Shown one piece after another: positions 47,891-56,279 of a stretch of 64,000 nucleotides of DNA. Numbering within the stretch: position 1 is the stretch's first letter; each line of letters begins with the position of its first letter. The notes below the pieces were generated by a model. It saw nothing but the letters and a program-made list of their open reading frames with translations, had not been told where the DNA came from and ran no database searches. A program made the translations under genes and the position numbers. The DNA is from Candidatus Anaerobiospirillum pullistercoris (lineage in GTDB: Bacteria; Pseudomonadota; Gammaproteobacteria; Enterobacterales; Succinivibrionaceae), in contig DXEV01000130.1 of assembly GCA_019114785.1 (NCBI GenBank), positions 1 through 64,000 of the forward strand, given 5' to 3'.

Positions 47891-50800
47891 ATGGCAGGAA
47901 GTGTTAAGGTAACAACTGAAGCCGTTACCTTTAAGACTTATTTAACCGGTGCCCAAGATCAGCACCCTATTTTCTTAGAGCACCGTGTTTACCAAGGCTC
48001 ATCTGGTGCTGTTTACCCTTATGGCGTTACCGATACTTTGCTGGATAAGAGCGAAGATCGTTCCTATCAGGCCATGATCCTCGAAAACGATTACCTCAAG
48101 ATCATGATCCTGCCAGAGTTAGGTGGCCGTGTGCACCGCGCTTACGACAAGATCAACAAGCGTGACTTTGTCTACTTTAACCACGTAGTGAAGCCAGCCT
48201 TAGTCGGTCTGTTAGGCCCATGGATCTCTGGCGGTATCGAATTCAACTGGCCACAACACCACCGCCCAACCACCTTCATGGGTGTGGATCACACCTCTCG
48301 CGTCAATGCTGATGGCTCAGCTACTGTGATTGTTGGTGAGCGCGAGCCAATGCACGGTCTCAGCATTGCCACCGAATTTACCTTATTCCCCGACAAGGCT
48401 TTATTACAGATCAAGAGCCGCGTCTACAACGGTAATGACACTCCACGTTCGTTCTTGTGGTGGTCTAACCCAGCCGTTAAGGGTGGTGACGACCATCAAT
48501 CGATCTTCCCACCAGATGTCACCGCTGTGTATGACCACGGCAAGCGTGCTGTGATCGACTTCCCTATCGCTCACGGCGAGTATTACAAGGTGAAGTACGA
48601 TGGCGTGGATATTTCCCGTTATCGTAATCTGCCGGTGCCAACTTCCTATATGGCATGGAAGTCTAACTACAACTTCGTTGGAGCTTACAGCCACGATGAG
48701 CAAGGCGGCTTGCTGCACGTTGCCGATCACCACGTTTCACGCGGTAAGAAGCAATGGACTTGGGGTAATGGCGACTTTGGTCAGGCATGGGATCGCAATT
48801 TAACTGACAGCGATGGCCCATACATTGAGCTCATGACCGGTGTTTACACTGACAACCAACCAGACTTCACTTGGCTGGATGCCGGAGAGGAAAAGGAGTT
48901 TGTGCAAAACTTCTTACCTTACAGCAAGTTAGGCCGTGTGCACAATGCCAATACTCGTGCAGCTCTGAAGTTAGAGCGTACTGATGCTGAGCAGGGCGTA
49001 GTTAACTCCAAGAATCCTTTACTGCACTTAGGTGTGTATGCCATTGAGGCCATTAAGGGCAAGGCTGTATTACACACTGAGCAAGGTAAGGTACTGGCTG
49101 AGCGTGAGATCAACCTCACTCCATGCTGTGCTGATACTTGGGATGTTGCCTTAAGCGACAGCGATGCCCAAGAGCGCTTAGTCCTCTCCTTAGAGGTCGA
49201 GGGTAAGAGCATTCTGGACTACATCGAGCATATTGCTGAGCCAACTCCACTGCCATCGGTGGCTCCAAACCCACCAATGCCAAAAGACGTACAGTCTGCA
49301 GATGAGGCTTACTTCATTGGCCAGCACTTAGAGCAATATCACCACGCTACCCGTAACAACTACGAGTACTACCAACGTGGCTTAGAGATCGACCCTCTCG
49401 ATTATCGCTGCAATCTGGCCTTAGGTAATTACGAATATAACCGCTGCAATTACGCTCAAGCCCTCAAGTATGCTGACCAAGCTTTAAAGCGTGCTCACAT
49501 GCTCAATCGCAATCCTGATTGCGGTTTAGCCTCCGTGTTACGTGGCAACTGCTTAGTTAAGCTGGGCCAAAAGGATGAGGCCTATGACGAGTACTATGCA
49601 GCCACTTGGTCTTACAACGCTCGCACTAAGGGCTATTTAGGTGCCAGCTTCATTGCCGCTCAGCGCCATGATTATGCTGATGCCTACTACCTTGCCGGTC
49701 GTGCACTGCAAACCGAGGCCACCAACCAAGACGCTTTAGCTCAGCAATGCTTTGCAGCCTATGAAGGCCACATGAGCAATGCCCTTGAGCTGCTCAAGGC
49801 AGGTAGTGAGCAATATCCGTTGAACCCTGTCTTTGCTTACTTTAAGGCTCACTATGCCGGTGCAGATGCAGCTTTAAAGGCTGAAGGCGAGCAAGCCTTA
49901 GAGCAATTGCTGCCACAGCGTGAAATCAACTTCATCAGCATCATAGAGTTCCTCGTAAAGAACGACCGCTTGGACTTAGTACTGGGCTTCCTCAATCATC
50001 ACCGTCCATATGGCGCTATTGCCAACCTGATGTTTGCTGCTTTAGTACAGCGTGCCCAGAAGGCCGGTTTAGATAGTGCAGGTGGCCTACCTCTGCCAAG
50101 TGTGAATGAGATCTCCGCTGAAGCCGTGAAGCAGTTCCCAAGCTTTGTACGCTTCCCTAACCTCGTCTGCGAGCGCGATCTCTTAGGTGAATTAACTGAC
50201 TGTGCCTTTGCTTTACATCTGAGCGCCAGCTTCGACTATGCTCACCGCCTCTATGAGCAAGCTGCCAGCTTATGGCAAAAGTGCTTACAGCTTGATGCCA
50301 GCTTTGTGGAAGCCTATCGCGGCTTAGGTATCTACACCTACAACAAGCAACACGATAGCGCTAAGGCTATCAGCTACTTTGCTCAAGCTTTAGAGCATGC
50401 TCCACACGATGAGCGCTTACTCTTTGAGCACGACTTATTGCTCAAGCTCACTGGTCACACCCCAGAAGAGCGCTTGTCCATTCTGGAACAGCATGGCGTT
50501 TCCGCACAAAACTGCGTCCGTGACGACTTAAAGGCTGAGTTAGTCACTCTCTACAACCAACTCAATCGTTTGGATGATGCCCACAAGCTCCTGCAAGATC
50601 GCGTCTTCCACGTCTGGGAAGGTGGTGAAGGCCGCGTCACCGGTCAATATATCGTGAACGCCACTTTACGTGCTCACCAAGCAGCTGCTGAGGGTAAGTA
50701 CCAAGAGGCTTTAGACACCGTCTTATCCGCCTTAACCTTCCCTCACAACTTAGGTGAAGGCAAGTTGGTGGTGCAGACCGACAACGACCTCTACTTCTTA

Positions 50801-51277
50801 GCTGCTTATTACGCTCAGAAGGCAGGAGCAGACCAAGCTCAAGTCCAAGACTACCTGAACAAGGCACAGCAAGGCGATACCACTATCTCCGAGCAGCACT
50901 ACTACAACGATCTGCCACTTGATTACGTGTTCTATCACGGTCTGGCTCAGGCTGTAAGCGGTGATGTCCAAGGTGCTAAGCAACTCTTTGAGGCTATGAA
51001 GAAGTGGTCTTACGACGCCTTTGACCAAGAGGTACAAGAAGATTTCTTCGCCGTGTCCTTACCTGACTTAGTAGTGCTCGACAGCAATTTAGTGACTGCC
51101 CGTCACGAGAACTGCTTACTGATGCGTCTGTTAGCCGCCATTGGTCTCAATGATCAAGACCTCTACCAGAGCACCTTACAGCAGCTGTCGCAGTTATCTC
51201 CATCGAACTTCAAGGTACACCTCTATCACGAGTTGTCCCCTGTTCTGATGCAGATCGCCGCTGCACAAAAGCTGTAA
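47891..51277 (+). CDS. DUF5107-TPR protein, probable carbohydrate-active or sugar-binding
   Basis: Function not established. The 1128-residue protein has no signal peptide and appears cytoplasmic. Residues 1 to about 430 form a DUF5107-type domain with a mutarotase-like look (ILENDYLKIMILPELGGRVHRAYDK, GGIEFNWPQHHRPTT, SFLWWSNPAV, VGAYSHDEQGG). Residues from about 455 to the end are tandem tetratricopeptide-like helices (for example ALGNYEYNRCNYAQALKYADQAL). The domain pair recurs in bacterial sugar loci to my knowledge. GAGGAC precedes the ATG. Codon use is strongly biased to GGT, AAG, CAC, AAC and TTA, suggesting high expression. A sugar porter follows, and a ROK regulator and mutarotase are divergent. 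A role in processing or sensing an imported sugar is inference. Confidence 0.8.
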   Translation: MAGSVKVTTEAVTFKTYLTGAQDQHPIFLEHRVYQGSSGAVYPYGVTDTLLDKSEDRSYQAMILENDYLKIMILPELGGRVHRAYDKINKRDFVYFNHVVKPALVGLLGPWISGGIEFNWPQHHRPTTFMGVDHTSRVNADGSATVIVGEREPMHGLSIATEFTLFPDKALLQIKSRVYNGNDTPRSFLWWSNPAVKGGDDHQSIFPPDVTAVYDHGKRAVIDFPIAHGEYYKVKYDGVDISRYRNLPVPTSYMAWKSNYNFVGAYSHDEQGGLLHVADHHVSRGKKQWTWGNGDFGQAWDRNLTDSDGPYIELMTGVYTDNQPDFTWLDAGEEKEFVQNFLPYSKLGRVHNANTRAALKLERTDAEQGVVNSKNPLLHLGVYAIEAIKGKAVLHTEQGKVLAEREINLTPCCADTWDVALSDSDAQERLVLSLEVEGKSILDYIEHIAEPTPLPSVAPNPPMPKDVQSADEAYFIGQHLEQYHHATRNNYEYYQRGLEIDPLDYRCNLALGNYEYNRCNYAQALKYADQALKRAHMLNRNPDCGLASVLRGNCLVKLGQKDEAYDEYYAATWSYNARTKGYLGASFIAAQRHDYADAYYLAGRALQTEATNQDALAQQCFAAYEGHMSNALELLKAGSEQYPLNPVFAYFKAHYAGADAALKAEGEQALEQLLPQREINFISIIEFLVKNDRLDLVLGFLNHHRPYGAIANLMFAALVQRAQKAGLDSAGGLPLPSVNEISAEAVKQFPSFVRFPNLVCERDLLGELTDCAFALHLSASFDYAHRLYEQAASLWQKCLQLDASFVEAYRGLGIYTYNKQHDSAKAISYFAQALEHAPHDERLLFEHDLLLKLTGHTPEERLSILEQHGVSAQNCVRDDLKAELVTLYNQLNRLDDAHKLLQDRVFHVWEGGEGRVTGQYIVNATLRAHQAAAEGKYQEALDTVLSALTFPHNLGEGKLVVQTDNDLYFLAAYYAQKAGADQAQVQDYLNKAQQGDTTISEQHYYNDLPLDYVFYHGLAQAVSGDVQGAKQLFEAMKKWSYDAFDQEVQEDFFAVSLPDLVVLDSNLVTARHENCLLMRLLAAIGLNDQDLYQSTLQQLSQLSPSNFKVHLYHELSPVLMQIAAAQKL

Positions 51278-51521
51278 AGGCCTTTTGCTGGCAACGTCTC
51301 TTGTTGCCAGCTTCCGCTGATTAACTGATTTCCCCAAGGTATTCCTCCACTTAGAAATTAGCTACCTGTGTTGGGCAGGCAGAGAGACGCAAAACACTGT
51401 CTTCCTAACACAGGTCTTTTCCTAGGCAGAGGGCAATAACTTCTCTCACCAAAACAACTCTCACCAAAACAACTTACTTATGTGGCTTTGCCCCTAAAGT
51501 GACATGAGAAGGTGGATTGTC

Positions 51522-52943
51522 ATGACAGAACCAACAATTAACTCTTCGGCATTAAATGCCAACATCAACATGAAGCTCATATGGCTCATGTGTTTGGTTG
51601 CCGCTTGCGGTGGCTTACTTTTCGGTTACGACTGGGTGGTGATTGGCGGTGCCAAGCCTTTCTATGAGGCGTATTTCGGCATTACTGATCCATTCCTTTC
51701 TGGTTGGGCTATGAGCTCGGCCTTAGTCGGTTGCGTGGCTGGTGCTATGGTCTCAGGATACCTTTCTGACAGTATCGGTCGTAAACCAACTCTGATCATT
51801 TCCGCTATTTTCTTCACCGTATCCGCATGGGGTACTGCTTGGTTCGATACATTTTCGCCATTTGTTTGGTTCCGTATTTTAGGCGGTGTGGGTATTGGTA
51901 TCGCCTCCGGTATTTCCCCAGTGTTCATCGCAGAAGTTAGCCCAAGCGATCGTCGTGGCAAAATGGTGGCCATCAATCAGCTCACGATCGTGATCGGTAT
52001 TCTGGCAGCTCAGATTGTCAACCTCTTAATTGCTGAGCCTGTGAATGGCACTCCAAGCCTCGAAGAGTTAGCTCAAACATGGAACGGCCAACACGGCTGG
52101 CGCTATATGTTCTGGGCTGAGCTGGTTCCTGCTATTGCCTTCTTTGTCTTAATGTTCATCGTGCCAGAGTCGCCACGTTACTTAGCTAAGAGCGGTAAGC
52201 GTGATGCTGCTTGTAAGGTCTTAGTGCGCATTGGTGGTGAAGCCTATGCTGACGCAACCTTAGCCGAGATCGACGTATCGCTGCGTGGCGCTGAAGAGAA
52301 CAAGGCCTCCCTCAAGGAAACCTTACAGCCAAAGTATCGCACCGTGCTCATCATTGGTGTGGTCTTAGCTGCCTTCCAACAGTGGTCTGGCACCAACGTG
52401 ATCTTCAACTACGCCCAAGAGATCTTTGCCTCTGCTGGCTTTAATATTGACTCAACCTTGAAGTCCATCGTGGCCACTGGCTCGATCAACTTCTTAGCTA
52501 CCATCGTTGCTCTGCCTCTGGTAGATAAGATTGGTCGCCGTCGTCTGATGATCATCGGTTCTGCCGGTTTAGCTATCATCTACCTCTGCATGACCGTCGC
52601 TTACGCTACTGGCGTGTTAGGTCTGCCAGTGTTAATGCTGGTCTTAGCCGCTATCGCTATTTACGCTATTACCTTAGCTCCTGTGACTTGGGTGCTGCTC
52701 TCTGAGGTGTTCCCAAATCGTATCCGTGGCATGGCAGTGTCGATTGCTACCTTCTCGCTGTGGGTTGCTTGCTTCCTGCTCACCTACACCTTCCCAATCC
52801 TCAACGCCAACTTAGGTGCTTCTGGTTCCTTTGGTCTGTACTGCATCATTTGCGCTTTAGGCTGCTTATTCGTGATTAAGAACGTCCCAGAAACCAAGGG
52901 CATCAGCCTTGAGACCTTAGAGAAGAAGCTGGTCAAAGAATAG
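51522..52943 (+). CDS. Sugar porter, MFS (XylE/AraE/GalP-like proton symporter family)
   Basis: Inner-membrane transporter of 473 residues with 12 predicted segments. Family signatures in order: GGLLFGYDWVVIGGA, GYLSDSIGRKP, GGVGIGIASGISPVFIAEVSPSDRRG, PESPRYLAKSGK, QQWSGTNVIFNYAQEIF, VDKIGRRRLM, WVLLSEVFPNRIRG and PETKGISLE. I use ATG 51522, placed 7 nt after GAAGGTGG; ATG 51504 would put that site inside the gene. It follows the DUF5107 gene in the same direction, 244 bp apart, and ends in a strong terminator. A monosaccharide substrate such as xylose, arabinose or glucose is likely but unspecified. Confidence 0.93.
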   Translation: MTEPTINSSALNANINMKLIWLMCLVAACGGLLFGYDWVVIGGAKPFYEAYFGITDPFLSGWAMSSALVGCVAGAMVSGYLSDSIGRKPTLIISAIFFTVSAWGTAWFDTFSPFVWFRILGGVGIGIASGISPVFIAEVSPSDRRGKMVAINQLTIVIGILAAQIVNLLIAEPVNGTPSLEELAQTWNGQHGWRYMFWAELVPAIAFFVLMFIVPESPRYLAKSGKRDAACKVLVRIGGEAYADATLAEIDVSLRGAEENKASLKETLQPKYRTVLIIGVVLAAFQQWSGTNVIFNYAQEIFASAGFNIDSTLKSIVATGSINFLATIVALPLVDKIGRRRLMIIGSAGLAIIYLCMTVAYATGVLGLPVLMLVLAAIAIYAITLAPVTWVLLSEVFPNRIRGMAVSIATFSLWVACFLLTYTFPILNANLGASGSFGLYCIICALGCLFVIKNVPETKGISLETLEKKLVKE

Positions 52944-53661
52944 TCCACCTTCAAAAACAAACACCTCATACCAAGGGCAATTGAGCCCTAAGCAAAGGGC
53001 TTCTTTAGCTCACTAAACTCAAAGCTCAGAGACTGTGTTTATCCATAGTCACTGAGCTTTTTTCTTTTGAGGGAGTGGGGAGTGAACATGCACATACTGT
53101 CACACACCAGCTGAGTTAGCTGCTCGCATTAAGGGCATAAGTTCAGAGCGTTGGGTGAGTAAGCTTTGGGGCCTTATAATAGCAAGGTGGTGGCAGGTGG
53201 TATTTCAGGCCTGCTTTGCAGTCACTTTTTGCAGTCACCTTCTGCAGTGACAGGGTTATAGCTATTTGGGCTTGCAGGCGCAAATAAGAGGAATTTTTTG
53301 CGCGGCATAGTCTTTGCACAAGGCAAGGAGCTAAGTGCCGTAGTCCGCTTATTTGAGCCCAGAGAAAAGATAGAGCGCATGTCTAGCGCTGCTTGGCGAC
53401 GCCATGCAACGCCGCGTCTATCAAGGCTTCTCTGTGAGAGATTGTGAACTGTTTTCAAACTAGCTGACTGTAGGCGCTGCGGTATGCAATGTGGCTTTTT
53501 TGCTGTTGTTGCTGACAGAATTGCTGTATTTTTGTAGCTCGCTTGTTGTTTGGAGATCTGCTAATTGAGCGGTGGATCGTTTTGTGCTCGAGTTACAAGG
53601 ATAGTGTTTTTTGTTTTTTCTATTGCTCATGACCGTGGCCGTTGGATAGGAGAGAAAGTCT
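52944..53661. other. Gap between sugar porter and fliL
   Basis: About 720 bp without a supported gene. After the terminator it shows GCAGTCAC direct copies and an inverted GCAGTGAC near 53217-53252, and a TATAAT hexamer near 53175. A flagellar promoter must lie here or further upstream, but none is clear. Confidence 0.45.
53021..53063 (+). terminator. Terminator after the sugar porter
   Basis: AAAGCTCAG-A-GACT pairs with AGTC-A-CTGAGCTTT, followed by a T-run. It ends the DUF5107-porter transcript. Confidence 0.85.
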
Positions 53662-54201
53662 ATGTCAGAGTCTGATGACTTAAGTACTGCTGGCTCTAAG
53701 TCGCGTCGCAAGCTCATTATGCTGATTGTGGTGGTTGTGCTATTTATCCTCGGCGTCGGCGGTTATGTTACCTATGCCTACTTATTCCATAAGTGGCCTT
53801 TTGCTGATGCGCTTACGGTTTCGGCTTCCTCCATTGCTGGTAACGCTGCTACGAAACAGGCAGCTACACAAACCGATTTAACTGAGCAATATATCCGTTT
53901 TGATACGGCGTTTACCTTTAATCTTCCAGGTAAGACTGCCCGTGGTCATATGGTTCAGGTTGAAGTGGTTCTGGTAACTCAAGGTGCACAAAATGCGGCC
54001 TTAGCTCAGCAACACTTACCTTTAATTAGCGCTACGATCTCTGAGATCTGTTCGCAACAAGACTATGAAAGCTTAGCTAGCCCATCTGGCAGACAACGTT
54101 TTAAGAGCCTGCTTTTAGATGGTATTAGAACCAAGCTCACTGGTATGACCAATGAGCCAATTATTGATCAGGTACTCTTCACTAACTTTGTGATGCAGTA
54201 G
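53662..54201 (+). CDS. fliL: Flagellar basal-body protein FliL
   Basis: Single-pass inner-membrane protein that supports stator function and motor torque. Of 179 residues, 18-43 form the membrane segment and the rest is periplasmic. The FliL signature at the end, QVLFTNFVMQ, and the core YIRFDTAFTFNLPG...HMVQVEVVLVTQ are present. GGAGAG lies just before the ATG. First gene of a seven-gene fli run on the plus strand. Confidence 0.92.
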   Translation: MSESDDLSTAGSKSRRKLIMLIVVVVLFILGVGGYVTYAYLFHKWPFADALTVSASSIAGNAATKQAATQTDLTEQYIRFDTAFTFNLPGKTARGHMVQVEVVLVTQGAQNAALAQQHLPLISATISEICSQQDYESLASPSGRQRFKSLLLDGIRTKLTGMTNEPIIDQVLFTNFVMQ

Positions 54202-54455
54202 TGAGATAATGGTTAGCTTGTGTGGTGCTGGCTTGAGAGCCAGTGCTTAGCTTGCTGTGGTTGGGCCACGGATTTCTACGTCCTAGGGCTCAGTTCTCGG
54301 AGCCATTAGCGTTTGCTGCCTCAAGTTGACGGCTAGTGGTGTTCTTTTGTGTTAGTGGCTTTGTGCCCCACTATTAATTGAGACGGCGCGGGTGCTTAAT
54401 TTTGGCTCGGCTTAGCAGCTTGAGCTGAATTTAAGTATGGCGGCCGAGATTTTAT

Positions 54456-55508
54456 ATGACTGAGTTTCTGACGCAGGATGAAATCGATGCGCTGCTGCAC
54501 GGTGGTGATGACAACGATACCAATCCTAGCTATACCGAAGACGAACATGGCATAAAACCGTTTGACTTTGGCTCGCAAGAGCGCATTGTTCGTGGTCGTA
54601 TGCCTACCCTCGAGCTGGTGGATGAGCGTTTTGCTCGCCACATGCGCATCAGCTTATTTAACATGATGCGTCACAGCGCTGAGGTGACTTGGATTGGCGT
54701 CAAGATGATGAAGTTTGGCGAATACGTGCAAACGCTGTATGTGCCAACTTCCCTCAACATGGTGCGTTTCCGTCCTTTAAAAGGTACCGCTTTAGTGACC
54801 TTAGAGGCGCGCTTAGTCTTTATCTTGGTGGAAAACTTCTTCGGTGGTGAAGGTCGTTTCCGTGCCAAGATTGAGGGCCGTGAATTTACTCCAACCGAGC
54901 GCCGTATTATTCAAAAGCTCCTGAAGATGGTCTTTGAAGACTACAAGGAAGCTTGGGCTCCGGTCATGGATGTGGAGTTTGAGTACTTAGATAGCGAAGT
55001 TAACCCAGCTATGGCTAACATCGTTAGCCCTTCGGAAATGCTGGTGGTTAACCAATTCCACATCGATCTGGATGGTGGTGGCGGTGATATGCACATCGCT
55101 TTCCCTTATTCCATGATCGAGCCTATTCGTGAATTGCTCGATGCCGGTGTGCAGTCGGATAAGGGCGATACCGATGTGCGCTGGAATAAAGCCCTCCGTG
55201 AGGAGGTTATGGACGTGCAGGTTGATATGCGCGTCAAGATGCTTGATCTGGTGCTGTCTTTGGGTCAAGTGATGGACTTAAAGGCCGGTGATGTGCTCAA
55301 TGTAGAAATGCCAGATGATCTCTTGGTCTACATTGAGGATCTGCCAAGCTATCACGCTAAGCTCGGTCGTACTAAGGACAAGCTAGCCATTAAGATTTCT
55401 GACGTCCTCAAGCGTCCACCTTCAATGAAGAGCGATATCTCCTTCCTCAAGGGCTCTGGTATCAACCTTGAAGATGACGATGAGTTTGAGGATTTCGACG
55501 ACGATTAA
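54456..55508 (+). CDS. fliM: Flagellar motor switch protein FliM
   Basis: C-ring protein of 350 residues that binds CheY-P and sets rotation direction. The N-terminal MTEFLTQDEIDALLHG resembles the CheY-binding segment. The middle domain (FDFGSQERIVRGRMPTLELVDERFAR, ENFFGGEGRF, PTERRIIQKLLKMVFEDYKEAW) and the SpoA-like C-terminal domain follow, ending in an acidic tail (EDDDEFEDFDDD). The stop codon lies within the first copy of a 20-bp tandem repeat. Confidence 0.96.
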   Translation: MTEFLTQDEIDALLHGGDDNDTNPSYTEDEHGIKPFDFGSQERIVRGRMPTLELVDERFARHMRISLFNMMRHSAEVTWIGVKMMKFGEYVQTLYVPTSLNMVRFRPLKGTALVTLEARLVFILVENFFGGEGRFRAKIEGREFTPTERRIIQKLLKMVFEDYKEAWAPVMDVEFEYLDSEVNPAMANIVSPSEMLVVNQFHIDLDGGGGDMHIAFPYSMIEPIRELLDAGVQSDKGDTDVRWNKALREEVMDVQVDMRVKMLDLVLSLGQVMDLKAGDVLNVEMPDDLLVYIEDLPSYHAKLGRTKDKLAIKISDVLKRPPSMKSDISFLKGSGINLEDDDEFEDFDDD

Positions 55509-55555
55509 TGTCGTCAGATGACGATTAACGTCGCTTGCCGACGATTAGCGTCGTC
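55500..55555. repeat. 20-bp tandem repeat spanning the fliM stop, three copies
   Basis: GACGATTAATGTCG, GACGATTAACGTCG and GACGATTAGCGTCG begin at 55500, 55520 and 55540 with an exact 20-bp period. The first copy encodes the last codons and stop of fliM. Each can form a small GACG/CGTC hairpin. Confidence 0.7.
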
Positions 55556-55704
55556 TGTTTGGTGTCGGCACGGTGTTTAAAGCCAAGCCGCATCTGTTTT
55601 TTTCAGTTTCTTCCAGTTTCATTTTTGTTACGTCTCAGAGCTGCTTATAAGCGAGAGCTTTCGCTCATCAGCAAGAGCACTGAGAGCCTAGGGAGCCGCC
55701 ATTT

Positions 55705-56097
55705 ATGTCGGATATTGAAAACACTGATTGGAGCAATGGCCTGCCAACTTCCGAAGGGATGGGCGACTTGAATACTGCTGAGTTGGAGCACTTTGATGAT
55801 CCAACTAAGAGCAAGGCTCCGCTCTCACGTGAAGAGCGTAAGAAGTTAGATGCGATCTTAGATATCCCAGTGACCATTACCATGGAAGTGGGTCATGCCA
55901 AGATCTCGATCCGCAATCTCTTACAGTTAAACCAAGGTTCGGTGATCGAGCTGGAGCGTTTAGCTGGTGAGCCTTTGGATGTGCTGGTTAACGGTACTTT
56001 GATTGCTCACGGTGAAGTGGTGGTGGTTAACGATAAGTTTGGTATCCGCCTCACTGACGTGATCAGCCAAGTTGAGCGTATTAAGAAGCTGCAGTAA
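55705..56097 (+). CDS. fliN: Flagellar motor switch protein FliN
   Basis: C-ring component of 130 residues. A variable acidic N-terminus (1-45) precedes the SpoA domain with LDIPVTITMEVGHAKISIRNLLQLNQGSVIELERLAGEPLDVLVNG and GEVVVVNDKFGIRLTDV. The length is typical. It lies between fliM and fliO as usual. The ribosome site is weak (GGAG-like purines in GGGAGCC). Confidence 0.95.
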   Translation: MSDIENTDWSNGLPTSEGMGDLNTAELEHFDDPTKSKAPLSREERKKLDAILDIPVTITMEVGHAKISIRNLLQLNQGSVIELERLAGEPLDVLVNGTLIAHGEVVVVNDKFGIRLTDVISQVERIKKLQ

Positions 56098-56279
56098 AGT
56101 TTGAAGCCGTGCTGCATCTGCACTTGAGGTGGATTAGCCACAATCGAGGGTAGAGGTGGTGCGGCGTAATTTTTTTGGCCAGCTAGTTTGTGTCGCGTGC
56201 GCGTTTTCCTCGAACTGATGGCCGGTGCTGCCTCTCAAGCTGCTTTAGCTTTGAGCTCTGTTCTTTGGGGTTTCTTTTT

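Noticed and set aside
53480-53520. Possible sigma-54 promoter upstream of fliL
   Set aside because: The GG and GC elements are 7 nt apart instead of 10.
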